DNA of 64,000 nt, taken from contig NZ_CP028901.1 in assembly GCF_003058465.1 (NCBI RefSeq), positions 1,922,001-1,986,000 on the forward strand. Direction: 5' to 3'. Below, in pieces: positions 1 to 9,603 of the stretch. The notes below the pieces were generated by a model that searched no databases, was not told where the DNA came from, and worked only from the letters and a program-made list of their open reading frames with translations. Origin of the DNA: Orrella marina. Its GTDB lineage: Bacteria > Pseudomonadota > Gammaproteobacteria > Burkholderiales > Burkholderiaceae_B. The translations under genes and the position numbers were made by a program. Every line of letters begins with the position of its first letter. The stretch's first letter is position 1.

Positions 1-29
1 TGATCAAAGGCGCTCGTGGGAAATTTGGA

Positions 30-1850
30 TTATAGCGACAGCGGCTCGGTCCGATCCAGCAACCATTGCAAAGCCGCACCCTTCACACGAGGCTCAAGGG
101 CCTCCCGTACACATCTATGATAGTCGTTAAGCCACTGGATTTCGTCATCTCGCAGCATGGCTGGCAAAATGCACCGGGTGTCAATGGGGCACAACGTCAA
201 CGTTTCGAACTCGAGAAACTGCCCGAAGTCGCTTTCACCCGCAATCTGGCAACACACCAGATTCTCGATTCGCACCCCCCATTGGCCCGGCCGGTAAAGA
301 CCAGGCTCGTTGGAAGTCACCATCCCGGGTAGGAGCGCCATGTCAGCATGGATCGGGGCTTTGTATGACAAAACCTGCGGTCCTTCATGCACATTCAGGA
401 AGTAACCGACTCCATGGCCTGTCCCGTGCCCATAGTCGGTCAGTCTTTCCCAGAGTGGGGCACGTGCAACCGCATCTAGCAATGGCGCAGCCAGCCCTTG
501 CGGGAATCTGGCACGCGACATGGCGATCATGGCACGCAGGACGGCAGTACAATCCTCTGCGGCCAGCTTCGGCAGCTCCCCGATCGGCACCATCCGGGTA
601 ATGTCTGTCGTACCCCCCTGGTACTGCCCACCCGAATCGATCAAAAGCAGGCCATCGCCCTCTATCACTGCGTGCCGCGCAGTCGTCGCCCGGTAATGCG
701 GCATGGCACCATTGGCCTGAAACGCTGCAATCGTCGAAAAACTGCGAGATACAAACCCCGACTGCGCCGCCCGAAAGTCAGTCAGTACCTCATCAATCAT
801 CAACTCATCCAGTCTTTGCTCACCACGCCTCGAAATGGCGGCCTCGAGCCAGGCAAAAAACTCGCACAACGCGGCACCATCGCGTCGCATGATCTCGCGC
901 CAGTTGTGGAGTTCAGCAGGCGTTTTCTGAGCTTTCAGGAGCGTGGATGGATTCGTGGCCCGAACATGTTGCGCTGAAGTCGTGCCAAGCAAGGCACAAA
1001 CCGTCTTACGTGGATCAAACAACAGTCGATCGGCACGATTCAACCTGTCGACATCCTGCTGAATCAACTCATAGGCCTTGACTCGAATGCCTTCATGCAA
1101 CAGTTCGGCCCGAAGAACCTCACTGATTTTTCGCTCATCTACATACAACTCAACATGGTCGGACGTAATGAGCAGGTGCGCAAGAAACACCGGATTGAAC
1201 TGGACGTCGCTCCCCCGCAGATTGAGAATCCAGGCGATATCATCCAGTGTGCTGACGAGGTGATGCGAGGCTGAAAGCGCCCTCATGCGCGCACGCACGG
1301 CTTGAAGCTTCTCTCCTCTTTCACGACCTGCAACCTCCGGCGTGAGAGATGTGACGGGCTCGACTGGAAGCCCGGGACGCTCCTGCCAGACCTGTCCAGG
1401 CAGATCAAGGTCAAGACGGATAGTGACGGAGTCATCAATTGCCACGCGCAGGGATTCGAAGGCAGAAACTGACAAGGTCCGCCCGTCCACCGCAATCACA
1501 CCTGGCCGACTGAGGTAGCGATCAAGCCACTGAAGATAGGACGTATCAAGTGCGCTCTGGATACGTTCGATTGTGAAGCCTGAGCCTTCAAGCTCGCGTT
1601 CGGCTTGAACCCAGTATCGACTGTCCACCCACAATCCTGCCTGCTCGGCCGTCACAATCACCGTTCCAACTGATCCTGTAAACCCGGTCAGCCACTGCCG
1701 GATTTTCCAGTGGTCGGGCAGGTACTCGGAAAGATGAGGATCTGCAGAGGCAATCAGGCAAGCGTCCACATCATGACTGGCCATGGAATGGCGCAACGCC
1801 TGCAACCGCGCCTCGAAAGCGTTCTCGCTGATGCTGTCTTGACGATTCAT
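30..1850 (-). CDS. Xaa-Pro aminopeptidase, M24B family, three-domain type
   Basis: This cytoplasmic metallopeptidase should remove N-terminal residues that precede proline. At 606 residues it has the length of three-domain aminopeptidase P: two creatinase-like N-terminal domains and a C-terminal pita-bread catalytic domain. Dinuclear metal ligands are visible in order: Asp in LLIDSGGQYQGGTTDITR, His in GHGTGHGVGYFLNVHEGP, Glu in TSNEPGLY, and Glu in GVRIENLV. The start is the first Met after an upstream stop, and only a weak ribosome-binding site precedes it. The gene is followed by no other gene before the window edge. It is separated from the CoA-transferase genes by a strong hairpin, so it is probably transcribed alone. 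Family assignment is secure; substrate range is not. Confidence 0.93.
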   Translation of the reverse strand: MNRQDSISENAFEARLQALRHSMASHDVDACLIASADPHLSEYLPDHWKIRQWLTGFTGSVGTVIVTAEQAGLWVDSRYWVQAERELEGSGFTIERIQSALDTSYLQWLDRYLSRPGVIAVDGRTLSVSAFESLRVAIDDSVTIRLDLDLPGQVWQERPGLPVEPVTSLTPEVAGRERGEKLQAVRARMRALSASHHLVSTLDDIAWILNLRGSDVQFNPVFLAHLLITSDHVELYVDERKISEVLRAELLHEGIRVKAYELIQQDVDRLNRADRLLFDPRKTVCALLGTTSAQHVRATNPSTLLKAQKTPAELHNWREIMRRDGAALCEFFAWLEAAISRRGEQRLDELMIDEVLTDFRAAQSGFVSRSFSTIAAFQANGAMPHYRATTARHAVIEGDGLLLIDSGGQYQGGTTDITRMVPIGELPKLAAEDCTAVLRAMIAMSRARFPQGLAAPLLDAVARAPLWERLTDYGHGTGHGVGYFLNVHEGPQVLSYKAPIHADMALLPGMVTSNEPGLYRPGQWGVRIENLVCCQIAGESDFGQFLEFETLTLCPIDTRCILPAMLRDDEIQWLNDYHRCVREALEPRVKGAALQWLLDRTEPLSL

Positions 1851-1960
1851 GGTGTGCCGGAAAAGTTAAGCATTAGAGTTGACTGAAATGAGAATGAACG
1901 GAGCCAATGTACGGGTTCAACAATGCATCAAGGCGACATGTCATGACACGAACTGGCCAT

Positions 1961-2000
1961 CGATATGAACAGTGCGCCAGAAGGCGCACTGTTCATATCG
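1961..2000 (-). terminator. Perfect stem-loop downstream of the sco genes
   Basis: The arms are a perfect 18-bp inverted repeat (1961-1978 and 1983-2000) around an AGAA loop. It lies 49 bases past the scoB stop and about 110 bases before the aminopeptidase start. There is no clear U-tract on the minus strand, so it may act as an mRNA-end stabiliser or attenuator rather than a classical terminator. Confidence 0.65.
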
Positions 2001-2048
2001 GCAAGTGGACGCATGCAAACCGCGCCACAAACAGGAGCCTGCTGACAT

Positions 2049-2701
2049 TCAGGCGACTGCTGAAACATCCAGTTTCGCCGACGTTTTTTCCTGAATCTCC
2101 TGAACGGTCACACCTGGTGCCACTTCAGTCAGCTTCAGCCCATCGTCTGTCACCTCAAACACACCCAGGTCAGTGATGATCAGATCCACAACGCCAAGAC
2201 CTGTCAGAGGCAAGTTGCACTCGGGCAACAGCTTCAGGTCAATGGTGCCATCTTTCTTGGTGGCAACATGCTCCATCAGAATGACGACGCGGCTCACACC
2301 AGCCACCAGATCCATTGCACCGCCCATGCCCTTGACCATCTTGCCAGGAATCATCCAGTTAGCCAGATCACCTTTCTCGGAGACCTGCATCGCACCCAGA
2401 ATGGCCAGATTGATCTTGCCCCCCGGATCATGCCAAACGAGTCTGCCGAAGAAAAAATCGATGACCCAGGCAATGTAGTCACTGTCTGCTTGCCTGCATT
2501 GATCATGTCCGGATCGACCTCATCTTCCTCCGGAAACGGACCGATGCCCAAAAGCCCGTTTTCTGACTGCAGCCAGACCTCAACTCCTTCCGGTACGTAG
2601 TTCGCCACCAGAGTCGGCATACCGATACCCAGGTTGACGTAAAAGCCGTCCTGCAGCTCGCGCGCAGCGCGTGCGGCCATTTCTTCACGTGTCCAAGCCA
2701 T
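2049..2701 (-). pseudogene. scoB: 3-oxoacid CoA-transferase subunit B, frameshifted
   Basis: The intact protein would pair with ScoA to move CoA from succinyl-CoA to acetoacetate. Reading starts at 2701 ([13 protein letters not shown]) behind a GAGGAG ribosome-binding site. It follows the family through the catalytic-region motif [12 protein letters not shown] up to SFGMIRG. At the run of six G (C at 2419-2424 on the plus strand) the frame is lost, and the protein would end in an unrelated tail at about 2351. The rest of the subunit ([18 protein letters not shown] through the C terminus) continues in the next frame to 2049. Adding one G would restore the RGGK sequence usual in the family and give a full-length protein. 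The neighbour scoA is intact and 20 bases upstream. This is a real mutation, a phase-variable tract, or a homopolymer sequencing error. Confidence 0.85.
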
Positions 2702-2720
2702 GTGTATTTGCTCCTCTGTC

Positions 2721-3422
2721 TTACTTGCTCGGGCGAACCGTTCGCTTTTCGATCCGCTTCTCCGGGTTCGGATTGACCACGATCCTCTGGACGTAAATGC
2801 CCGGAAGATGGATATGATCCGGATCCAGTTCACCGTTCTCTACAATCTTCTCGACTTCGACCACCGAAATCTTGCCCGCCATTGCCACGTTGGGGTTGAA
2901 GTTCCTGGCAGTCTTGTTGTAGACCAGATTGCCACTGCGATCTGCAATGTAGGCCTTGGACAGCGACACATCAGGAACCAGAGATCTTTCCATGACGTAG
3001 GTTTCCCCGTCAAACTCCTGGGTAGGCTTGCCCTCTGCAATCAGTGTACCGACTCCGGTTTTTGTGAAAAAAGCAGGGATACCGCAACCTCCTGCGCGCA
3101 AGCGCTCGGCAAGTGTTCCCTGGGGATTGAACTCAAGCTCAAGCTCTCCTGCGAGGTACTGACGCTCAAACTCCTTGTTCTCTCCCACGTAAGACGCGAT
3201 CATCTTCTTGATTTGCCGCGTCTCAAGCAACATACCCAGCCCAAAACCGTCCACACCAGCGTTATTGCTGATACAAGTAAGGTCTTTCACACCAGAATCC
3301 CGTAGCGCTTCAATGAGTGCCTCAGGAATTCCGCACAAACCAAATCCTCCTACCGCTATCAGCTGTCCGTCACTCACAATACCGTTGAGTGCCTCTGCTG
3401 CACTGCCAAACACCTTGTTCAT
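2721..3422 (-). CDS. scoA: 3-oxoacid CoA-transferase subunit A
   Basis: This is the alpha subunit of succinyl-CoA:3-ketoacid CoA-transferase, which activates acetoacetate for use as acetyl-CoA. At 233 residues it has the normal subunit A length. The CoA-binding signature [13 protein letters not shown] lies near residue 26, followed by the SNNAGVDG segment typical of the family. It is the first gene of a two-gene unit with scoB, which starts 20 bases downstream. With scoB frameshifted, the enzyme would be inactive unless the frameshift is an artefact or is bypassed. The start codon is preceded by an AGGTCACTGA stretch, a modest ribosome-binding site. Confidence 0.92.
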   Translation of the reverse strand: MNKVFGSAAEALNGIVSDGQLIAVGGFGLCGIPEALIEALRDSGVKDLTCISNNAGVDGFGLGMLLETRQIKKMIASYVGENKEFERQYLAGELELEFNPQGTLAERLRAGGCGIPAFFTKTGVGTLIAEGKPTQEFDGETYVMERSLVPDVSLSKAYIADRSGNLVYNKTARNFNPNVAMAGKISVVEVEKIVENGELDPDHIHLPGIYVQRIVVNPNPEKRIEKRTVRPSK

Positions 3423-3682
3423 TCAGTGACCTCCCAAAAAAACTCGAGCCAGATCTCTATATGTACCTGAATGGTCAGCCACACGCCAGCTTTTACCAGA
3501 CGCGTGACACCAGTTGATAGAGGAACCAAAGGATCTGGACAGATTATTCCTTAGTGTAGCGTGACCGCCAGACGGCCACCTAATAAAACTGATCCATGCA
3601 AACCCGCACATCCCTGCCGGATCTCGCCATCATATGGATTTGCGATCGCGCATGGCTCGCGGCCAGACTGCCACATGTGCAC

Positions 3683-4129
3683 TCAACTGTCAGCGACGGC
3701 GGGCTGCGTGACGGACCCAAGTCGCTCAAGAACGCCGTCTGGCCAGGGCGTTGACTGCCCGGTATGACGGTTGACCAGCACCATGACCGCGCGTCCTGTT
3801 GCACGAAACTGTCCTGGAGGATCCCCTTGAACGCTCATCTCGACCCGGTGATCAAAGCTCGTGCGCCCCACCCTGTCAGTAATCAGGCGCATTTTCACTG
3901 TTGCAGGGTAGGTGATGGCCTTCTTGAAGTCGCAGGAACAATGCGCCACGACAAAGCCCAGATCCGGAAAATCTCGCACGCCGGACTGATCCATCAACAT
4001 GACACGTGCCTGCTCCATGTACTGAAAGTACTTGGCATTATTCAGGTGCTGCATCATGTCCGAATCGGCCCACCGCATCTCGATATCAATCTCGAATGTG
4101 TCACCTGGTTGCAATCGGCGCTGACTCAT
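3683..4129 (-). CDS. Acyl-CoA thioesterase, hotdog fold (4-hydroxybenzoyl-CoA thioesterase-like)
   Basis: The 148-residue protein has the single-hotdog layout of YbgC/4-hydroxybenzoyl-CoA thioesterases, with the motif MRWADSDMMQHLNNAKY near the N terminus, where the Asp is the expected catalytic residue. It should hydrolyse an acyl-CoA to free acid and CoA. The start at 4129 was chosen over an upstream one because AAAGGAGGG sits just ahead of it. The gene is divergent from the ETF-QO gene and shares a 250-bp intergenic region with it. The acyl substrate cannot be read from the sequence. Confidence 0.85.
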   Translation of the reverse strand: MSQRRLQPGDTFEIDIEMRWADSDMMQHLNNAKYFQYMEQARVMLMDQSGVRDFPDLGFVVAHCSCDFKKAITYPATVKMRLITDRVGRTSFDHRVEMSVQGDPPGQFRATGRAVMVLVNRHTGQSTPWPDGVLERLGSVTQPAVADS

Positions 4130-4334
4130 TGTCCCTCCTTTGGTTGTTTGCATGACTGCTGGCCTGGCTGTTTCGGGAAACCGGGGTGTATGTGTTCGCG
4201 GCACTCCGTTTCATATGTATCCACATTCCCGGATCGACTCCCGTCACATCCCCTCTTCTGACCCGTCAATCACTTTGCGAAAGATGTGCTTAAAAAGAAA
4301 GCAAGCCCGGAACACCGACACAGAGCGGGTCCGT

Positions 4335-4360
4335 GCAATACAATCGGGCGATTGTATTGC
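4335..4360. promoter_or_regulatory. Perfect 12-bp-arm palindrome before ETF-QO
   Basis: Positions 4335-4346 and 4349-4360 form a perfect inverted repeat, GCAATACAATCG and its complement, with a 2-base spacer. It ends 19 bases before the ETF-QO start codon. The size and symmetry fit a dimeric repressor operator, for example of the TetR type. A transcribed hairpin in the leader is the alternative. No regulator is assigned. Confidence 0.5.
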
Positions 4361-4379
4361 TAAGAACGGAGACATCGCG

Positions 4380-6026
4380 ATGACCGAAAGAGAATCAATG
4401 GAATATGACGTGGTAATCGTCGGTGCCGGCCCAGCCGGTCTGGCAACTGCCATTCGTCTGAAGCAGCTGGCCGCGCAAAAGGATCAGGAAATCTCCGTCT
4501 GTGTTCTGGAGAAGGGCGCTGAAGTTGGAGCACACATCCTGTCTGGTGCGGTCATGGACCCTGGCGCATTGACCGAACTGATCCCCGACTGGAAAGAGAA
4601 AGGCGCGCCTCTTGATACACCCGTCACCGAAGACAAGTTTCTGTTTCTGACTGAAACGGGACAGCGCGAAACACCTCAGTGGTTGCTACCGCCCTGTTTC
4701 CATAACGTGGGTAACTATGTGATCAGCCTCGGTCAGGTTACCCGCTGGCTCGGAGAACAGGCAGAAGCACTGGAAGTAGAAGTGTTTCCTGGATTTGCCG
4801 CCGCAGAAGTCCTGTACGGTGAGAAGGGAGAAGTCATCGGGGTCGCAACGGGCGATATGGGTGTGGGACGAGATGGCGAACAGACACCGCACTACCAGCC
4901 CGGGATGGCGCTGCTTGGCAGATACACTATTTTTGCGGAAGGTGCACGCGGACAGCTTGGTCGCGAGCTGATTGCCAAGTATCAGCTCGACAAAGGCCGT
5001 GATCCACAAAGCTATGGAATCGGGATCAAGGAACTCTGGGAAATTGATCCGGCCAAGTCCAAGCCCGGACTAGTCGTGCACACTGCAGGCTGGCCACTTG
5101 ACTCCGACACCTACGGCGGCTCCTTCCTCTATCACCTCAAAGACAATCTGGTTGCTGTCGGCATGGTAGTCGGTCTGGACTATGCCAACCCATGGCTCTC
5201 GCCGTTTGAAGAATTTCAGCGCTACAAGACCCACCCTGCCATCAGGGGCACTTTTGAGGGTGGCAAGCGGATTGCCTATGGCGCACGTGCCATCACCGCA
5301 GGTGGACTGCTGTCTCTGCCTAAGCTGGTCTTCCCGGGCGGTGCACTAGTGGGATGTGAAGCCGGGTTCCTGAATGCCTCGCGCATCAAAGGCAGTCACG
5401 CGGCAATCAAGTCCGGCATGATGGCTGCGGAAGCAGCATTTGACGCGCTTACTGCGCAGCGCAATCATGACGAATTGAGCGCCTACCCAGCGGCCTTCGA
5501 ACAATCCTGGTTACATGCCGAGCTGAACAAGGCACGTAACTTCAAGCAGTGGTTCAAGAAGGGACGGACCATGGGCACGCTCATGACCGGCATCGAACAA
5601 TGGCTACTACGTGGCAACATCCCCTGGACCATCCATCGTGACAAGCCAGATCATGCCAACCTGAAACCGGCGGACCAGTGCGTCAAGATAGATTACCCCA
5701 AGCCTGACGGCAAGCTGACCTTTGATCGACTCAGTTCTGTGTTCATATCCAACACGAATCATGAGGAGAATCAACCGATTCACCTCACGCTCAAAGATAC
5801 AAGTGTCCCTGTCCAGGTCAACCTGACCAAATATGCGGGTCCCGAGCAGCGCTACTGTCCTGCTGGCGTATACGAGTTCATCAAGGACGACGACGGTCAG
5901 GACAAGCTCCAGATCAACGCCCAGAACTGTGTTCACTGCAAGACCTGTGACATCAAGGACCCCACTCAGAACATCGTCTGGGTTACTCCTCAAGGCGGGG
6001 AAGGCCCGGTCTACACCAATATGTAA
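4380..6026 (+). CDS. Electron transfer flavoprotein-ubiquinone oxidoreductase
   Basis: This membrane-associated flavoprotein passes electrons from reduced ETF, and so from acyl-CoA dehydrogenases, to ubiquinone. The 548-residue protein starts with the FAD-binding GAGPAGLATAIRL, has the ubiquinone-region segments typical of ETF-QO in the middle (GGLLSLPKLVFPGG), and ends with a ferredoxin-like 4Fe-4S site. Its cysteines are in RYCPAGVY and NCVHCKTCDIKDPTQNI. The start at 4380 has GGAG upstream; an open frame continues 5' of it but lacks family similarity. It supports the acyl-CoA dehydrogenase encoded at 27.3-29.2 kb and others elsewhere. Confidence 0.95.
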   Translation: MTERESMEYDVVIVGAGPAGLATAIRLKQLAAQKDQEISVCVLEKGAEVGAHILSGAVMDPGALTELIPDWKEKGAPLDTPVTEDKFLFLTETGQRETPQWLLPPCFHNVGNYVISLGQVTRWLGEQAEALEVEVFPGFAAAEVLYGEKGEVIGVATGDMGVGRDGEQTPHYQPGMALLGRYTIFAEGARGQLGRELIAKYQLDKGRDPQSYGIGIKELWEIDPAKSKPGLVVHTAGWPLDSDTYGGSFLYHLKDNLVAVGMVVGLDYANPWLSPFEEFQRYKTHPAIRGTFEGGKRIAYGARAITAGGLLSLPKLVFPGGALVGCEAGFLNASRIKGSHAAIKSGMMAAEAAFDALTAQRNHDELSAYPAAFEQSWLHAELNKARNFKQWFKKGRTMGTLMTGIEQWLLRGNIPWTIHRDKPDHANLKPADQCVKIDYPKPDGKLTFDRLSSVFISNTNHEENQPIHLTLKDTSVPVQVNLTKYAGPEQRYCPAGVYEFIKDDDGQDKLQINAQNCVHCKTCDIKDPTQNIVWVTPQGGEGPVYTNM

Positions 6027-6057
6027 CATTCAATAATCTGACTCTGATGGAGGCAAT

Positions 6058-6993
6058 ATGATCGACCCTCAGGCACAAGCCCTGATGGACACCCTGGCTC
6101 AGCAGGGGGTTGCCTCTGTCAGTCAGGTCGGTCCCGAACTGGCTCGCCAGGCTTACCTGGTACGAAAAAGCATTTCACAACCTGATCCGGTCGAAGTCGG
6201 ACATGTTCAGGACTTCGCGGTGCCCGTCAAGGATGCTGACATCCGTGTTCGTCTATACAAACCAAGTACATGTATCGAGTCTCCCTGTGGTCTGACGGTA
6301 TATTTTCATGGTGGCGGGTTTGTGATTGGATCCATCGAAACGCACGACACATTGTGCCGTCAACTGTGCGAGTACTCCGGACATGCCGTGTTGTCGGTTG
6401 ACTATCGACTGGCACCTGAACACCCTTTCCCGGCAGCATTCGATGATTCACTCGAAGCCACTCGCTGGGCACACTCAAATGCGCAGATGCTGGGCATTGA
6501 TCCGGCACGCATCGCTGTAGCGGGCGACAGCGCCGGCGGTCAGCTGGCGGCTGTTGTGGCAATGGCTTTACGTGACGACACAACAGTCCGGCTCGCATTC
6601 CAGCTGCTCATTTATCCAATCACTGACGCGATGATGAGTCACCCGTCGATCAGACACAACGGCACCGGTTACATGCTCACCGAGGCAACGTTGCAAGCGT
6701 ACTACAGCCACTATTGGCCCGACCCTTCGTCCAGGCAGGACTGGCGCGCGTCCCCCCTGCTTGCGAAGGATCTTTCCGGGCTACCCGCAGCATTTGTACT
6801 AACCGCCGGATTTGATCCGCTGCACGATGAAGGGCTGGCTTATGCGGACAGGTTGTCAAGAAGCGGCGTCCCGACTCAGTATCTGTGCTTCGAAAGGCAA
6901 ATTCACGGATTTTTGCCAATGGGACGTGTGATTGACGAGGCCAACCTCGCGGTCGGTGTTTGTGCTCTTGCCCTCAAGAATGCGCTGAACTGA
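6058..6993 (+). CDS. Alpha/beta hydrolase, HSL-family esterase
   Basis: The 311-residue protein is a hormone-sensitive-lipase (family IV) esterase. The oxyanion motif HGGG is at about residue 84. The nucleophile Ser158 lies in GDSAGG, the acid Asp is in GFDPLHDEG near residue 254, and the catalytic His is in QIHGFLP near residue 283. It should hydrolyse short- to medium-chain esters in the cytoplasm. It follows ETF-QO by 31 bases with its own GGAGG site, so the two are probably cotranscribed. The natural substrate is unknown. Confidence 0.9.
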   Translation: MIDPQAQALMDTLAQQGVASVSQVGPELARQAYLVRKSISQPDPVEVGHVQDFAVPVKDADIRVRLYKPSTCIESPCGLTVYFHGGGFVIGSIETHDTLCRQLCEYSGHAVLSVDYRLAPEHPFPAAFDDSLEATRWAHSNAQMLGIDPARIAVAGDSAGGQLAAVVAMALRDDTTVRLAFQLLIYPITDAMMSHPSIRHNGTGYMLTEATLQAYYSHYWPDPSSRQDWRASPLLAKDLSGLPAAFVLTAGFDPLHDEGLAYADRLSRSGVPTQYLCFERQIHGFLPMGRVIDEANLAVGVCALALKNALN

Positions 6994-7040
6994 CAATCCA
7001 CCCAGCCACACCATCCGGCGTGGCTCCTCAGGAGAAAACT

Positions 7041-7331
7041 TTGAGCAATCAACGTCCTCAAGCGACCCCGACTGTACAGATTGATGATGAACGGGTTATC
7101 GTCACCGAATGGCACTTCAAACCCGGCGCAGAAACGGGCTGGCACACGCACGGGCACGACTACGTCGTGGTTCCGACCACGGATGGTGAACTACTGCTCG
7201 AGACTGAGAACGGTCCGGTCAATGCCCAGCTCAAACTGGGTCAGTCATACACCCGCAAGGCAGGCGTTCGTCATAATGTGATCAACGCCGGTTCAGAGCC
7301 GCTGGTGTTTGTGGAAGTCGAATTGCGCTGA
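7041..7331 (+). CDS. Small cupin-domain protein
   Basis: This is a 96-residue single-domain cupin. The metal-binding motif 1 is visible as GWHTHGHDYVVVPTTDGEL, and the second motif is the GVRHNVINAG segment. I chose the TTG at 7041 because AGGAG lies six bases ahead of it and the cupin fold starts soon after; an upstream start would add residues without similarity. It is the last gene of a plus-strand group with ETF-QO and the esterase. Its reaction is not predictable: it may be an isomerase, an oxygenase or a binding protein. Confidence 0.75.
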   Translation: MSNQRPQATPTVQIDDERVIVTEWHFKPGAETGWHTHGHDYVVVPTTDGELLLETENGPVNAQLKLGQSYTRKAGVRHNVINAGSEPLVFVEVELR

Positions 7332-7393
7332 CAGGACATTTCCATCACGTACGACCTGATGGCTGACCACGCCACTATCCGCCACATTGCTCC

Positions 7394-7440
7394 ATTGAAA
7401 TGGCCTGCCAGGCACCAGCACCTGACAGGCCATATTCAAT
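7394..7440. terminator. Bidirectional terminator between convergent genes
   Basis: A 12-bp stem with one mismatch (7401-7412 and 7421-7432) around an 8-base loop is extended by ATTGAA and TTCAAT outside it. It sits between the cupin gene and the convergent acs gene and can end transcription from both sides. Confidence 0.7.
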
Positions 7441-7461
7441 TAACCGCCATGAGCCTGGATA

Positions 7462-9441
7462 TCAGACCGCTTTGGTCAGTTGTTCCAGAATGGCAGGATT
7501 TTCCAGTGTCGAGACGTCTTGAGTCACTTCCTCGTTTTTGGCGACTATGCGCAGCAAACGCCGCATGATCTTGCCTGAGCGGGTCTTCGGGAGGTTATCT
7601 CCGAACCGGATCTCCTTAGGTTTGGCAATCGGTCCAATTTCCTTGGCAACCCAGTTACGGAGTTCCTTGGCGATTTCTACAGCCTCATCCCCCTGTGGTG
7701 CCGAACGCTTCAAGACCACAAAGGCCACGACCGCCTCGCCGGTCGTGGCATCCGGCCTGCCGACCACAGCTGCCTCTGCGACCAGCTCGTGAGACACCAG
7801 CGAAGACTCCACTTCCATCGTACCCAGGCGGTGCCCTGAAACGTTGAGGACATCATCGATGCGGCCCATGATCCAGAAGCAATCATCCTCGTCGCACTGC
7901 GCGCCATCACCTGCCAGATAATAGCCTTTCAATTCTTCCGGAAAGTAGCTTTTCTTGAACCGTTCCGGATCACCCCAGATAGTCCGGATCATCGAAGGCC
8001 AGGGACGCTTGATCACCAGAAAGCCGCCCTGGCCAGATGCCACATCCCCACCTACTTCGTCAACGATGGCAGCGGAAATTCCGGGCAAACGCGTCGTGCA
8101 CGAACCGGGCTTCATCGGCGTAACACCAGGCAAAGGCGTGATCATATGTCCACCTGTCTCCGTCTGCCACCAGGTGTCCACAACAGGGCAGCGCTCCTGA
8201 CCAACCTGGGTGTAATACCAGACCCACGCTTGAGGGTTGATAGGTTCCCCGACCGAACCGAGCAAACGCAAGCTCGACAGGTCGAACGACTTCGGGTGAT
8301 AGCGCTCATCAGCCTCTGACGCCTTGATCAATGACCGGATTGCCGTTGGTGCGGTATAGAAAGTAGTCACCTTGTGACGCTGGATCATTTCCCAGAATCG
8401 ACCGGCATTCGGGTAGGTGGGAACACCTTCAAAGACAACCTGAGTCATACCTGCGGCAAGCGGACCATACGTGATGTAGGTGTGCCCGGTCACCCAGCCA
8501 ACGTCAGCGGTGCACCAGAAGACATCATCGTCCTTGGCATCGAACGTCCACTCCATGGTCATCTTGGCCCAAAGCAGGTACCCTGCACTACTGTGTTGCA
8601 CACCCTTGGGTTTGCCAGTCGAACCTGATGTGTAGAGGATGAAAAGCGGGTGCTCTGCGTTCACCGCGACCGGCTCGCACAGTCCAGGCTGATCCTTGAC
8701 CAGGTCGTGTAGCCAGACGTCACGCCTCTCGGTCCAGGCAATCTTGCCACTCGTACGCTGATAGACGACGCAGTGCCTGACACCTTCACACTGACCCATC
8801 CCGATCGCGTCATCGACGGCCGACTTGAGCGCAATGGCCTTGCCCCCACGCATCTGCTCATCGGCAGTAATGACCAGCGTTGCCCCAACATCCACAATCC
8901 GTTCGTGCAGACTCTTGGCAGAGAAGCCACCAAACACAACTGAATGGATAATCCCCAGACGTGCGCATGCCTGCATGCACGCGACCGCCTCGATCGACAT
9001 CGGGAGATAAACAATGGCCCGATCTCCGGACTTGTAGCCGAGAGACCTCAAACCATTGGCAATCTCGCAAACTTTGACAAAAAGTTCGTGATAGGTGATC
9101 GAAGTCACCTTGCCGTCATCAGACTCGAAGATGATTGCAACTTTGTCGCCCAGGCCTCGCTCAATGTTGGATTCGAGGCAGTTTGCGGACACGTTAAGCT
9201 CACCGTCGGCAAACCAGCGATAAAACGGAGGATTGGACTCATCCAGCACCTGGGTGAAAGGCTTTTTCCAGTGTAGATGCTCGTTGGCCATCCGTGCCCA
9301 GAATGCTTCCGGATCACGGTCCGATTCATCAAGAAGTGCCTGATATTGTTCCTTGCCCGACACGTTCGCCTGTTTCACAAACTCCTCAGGCGGAGGAAAC
9401 ACTCTCGTCTCGACCAAGACGGATTGGATGGAATTCGACAT
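7462..9441 (-). CDS. acs: Acetyl-CoA synthetase
   Basis: The enzyme converts acetate, ATP and CoA to acetyl-CoA through an acetyl-adenylate. At 659 residues it matches the Acs length. Visible motifs are the P-loop [11 protein letters not shown], the aryl-binding [16 protein letters not shown], the hinge region [14 protein letters not shown], and the C-terminal [14 protein letters not shown]. The last holds the lysine that protein acetyltransferases silence in this family. An AAGGAG site precedes the start. It lies 162 bases downstream of a second acyl-CoA synthetase in the same direction, so the two may be coexpressed. Confidence 0.95.
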   Translation of the reverse strand: MSNSIQSVLVETRVFPPPEEFVKQANVSGKEQYQALLDESDRDPEAFWARMANEHLHWKKPFTQVLDESNPPFYRWFADGELNVSANCLESNIERGLGDKVAIIFESDDGKVTSITYHELFVKVCEIANGLRSLGYKSGDRAIVYLPMSIEAVACMQACARLGIIHSVVFGGFSAKSLHERIVDVGATLVITADEQMRGGKAIALKSAVDDAIGMGQCEGVRHCVVYQRTSGKIAWTERRDVWLHDLVKDQPGLCEPVAVNAEHPLFILYTSGSTGKPKGVQHSSAGYLLWAKMTMEWTFDAKDDDVFWCTADVGWVTGHTYITYGPLAAGMTQVVFEGVPTYPNAGRFWEMIQRHKVTTFYTAPTAIRSLIKASEADERYHPKSFDLSSLRLLGSVGEPINPQAWVWYYTQVGQERCPVVDTWWQTETGGHMITPLPGVTPMKPGSCTTRLPGISAAIVDEVGGDVASGQGGFLVIKRPWPSMIRTIWGDPERFKKSYFPEELKGYYLAGDGAQCDEDDCFWIMGRIDDVLNVSGHRLGTMEVESSLVSHELVAEAAVVGRPDATTGEAVVAFVVLKRSAPQGDEAVEIAKELRNWVAKEIGPIAKPKEIRFGDNLPKTRSGKIMRRLLRIVAKNEEVTQDVSTLENPAILEQLTKAV

Positions 9442-9603
9442 GATGATGGGTCTCCTTGTCTGATCTGATGGTATGACTCTGGTTTATTCATTTGCTGCGC
9501 GCCATGACGGTTTGCATATTCACTGCCCTGTAGTAGGGTGCAGCGGTCCAGCTCCGTCCTGTTCGCGATTCCCCCTGCACGGAAAACATCACGAGCCGGT
9601 CAC

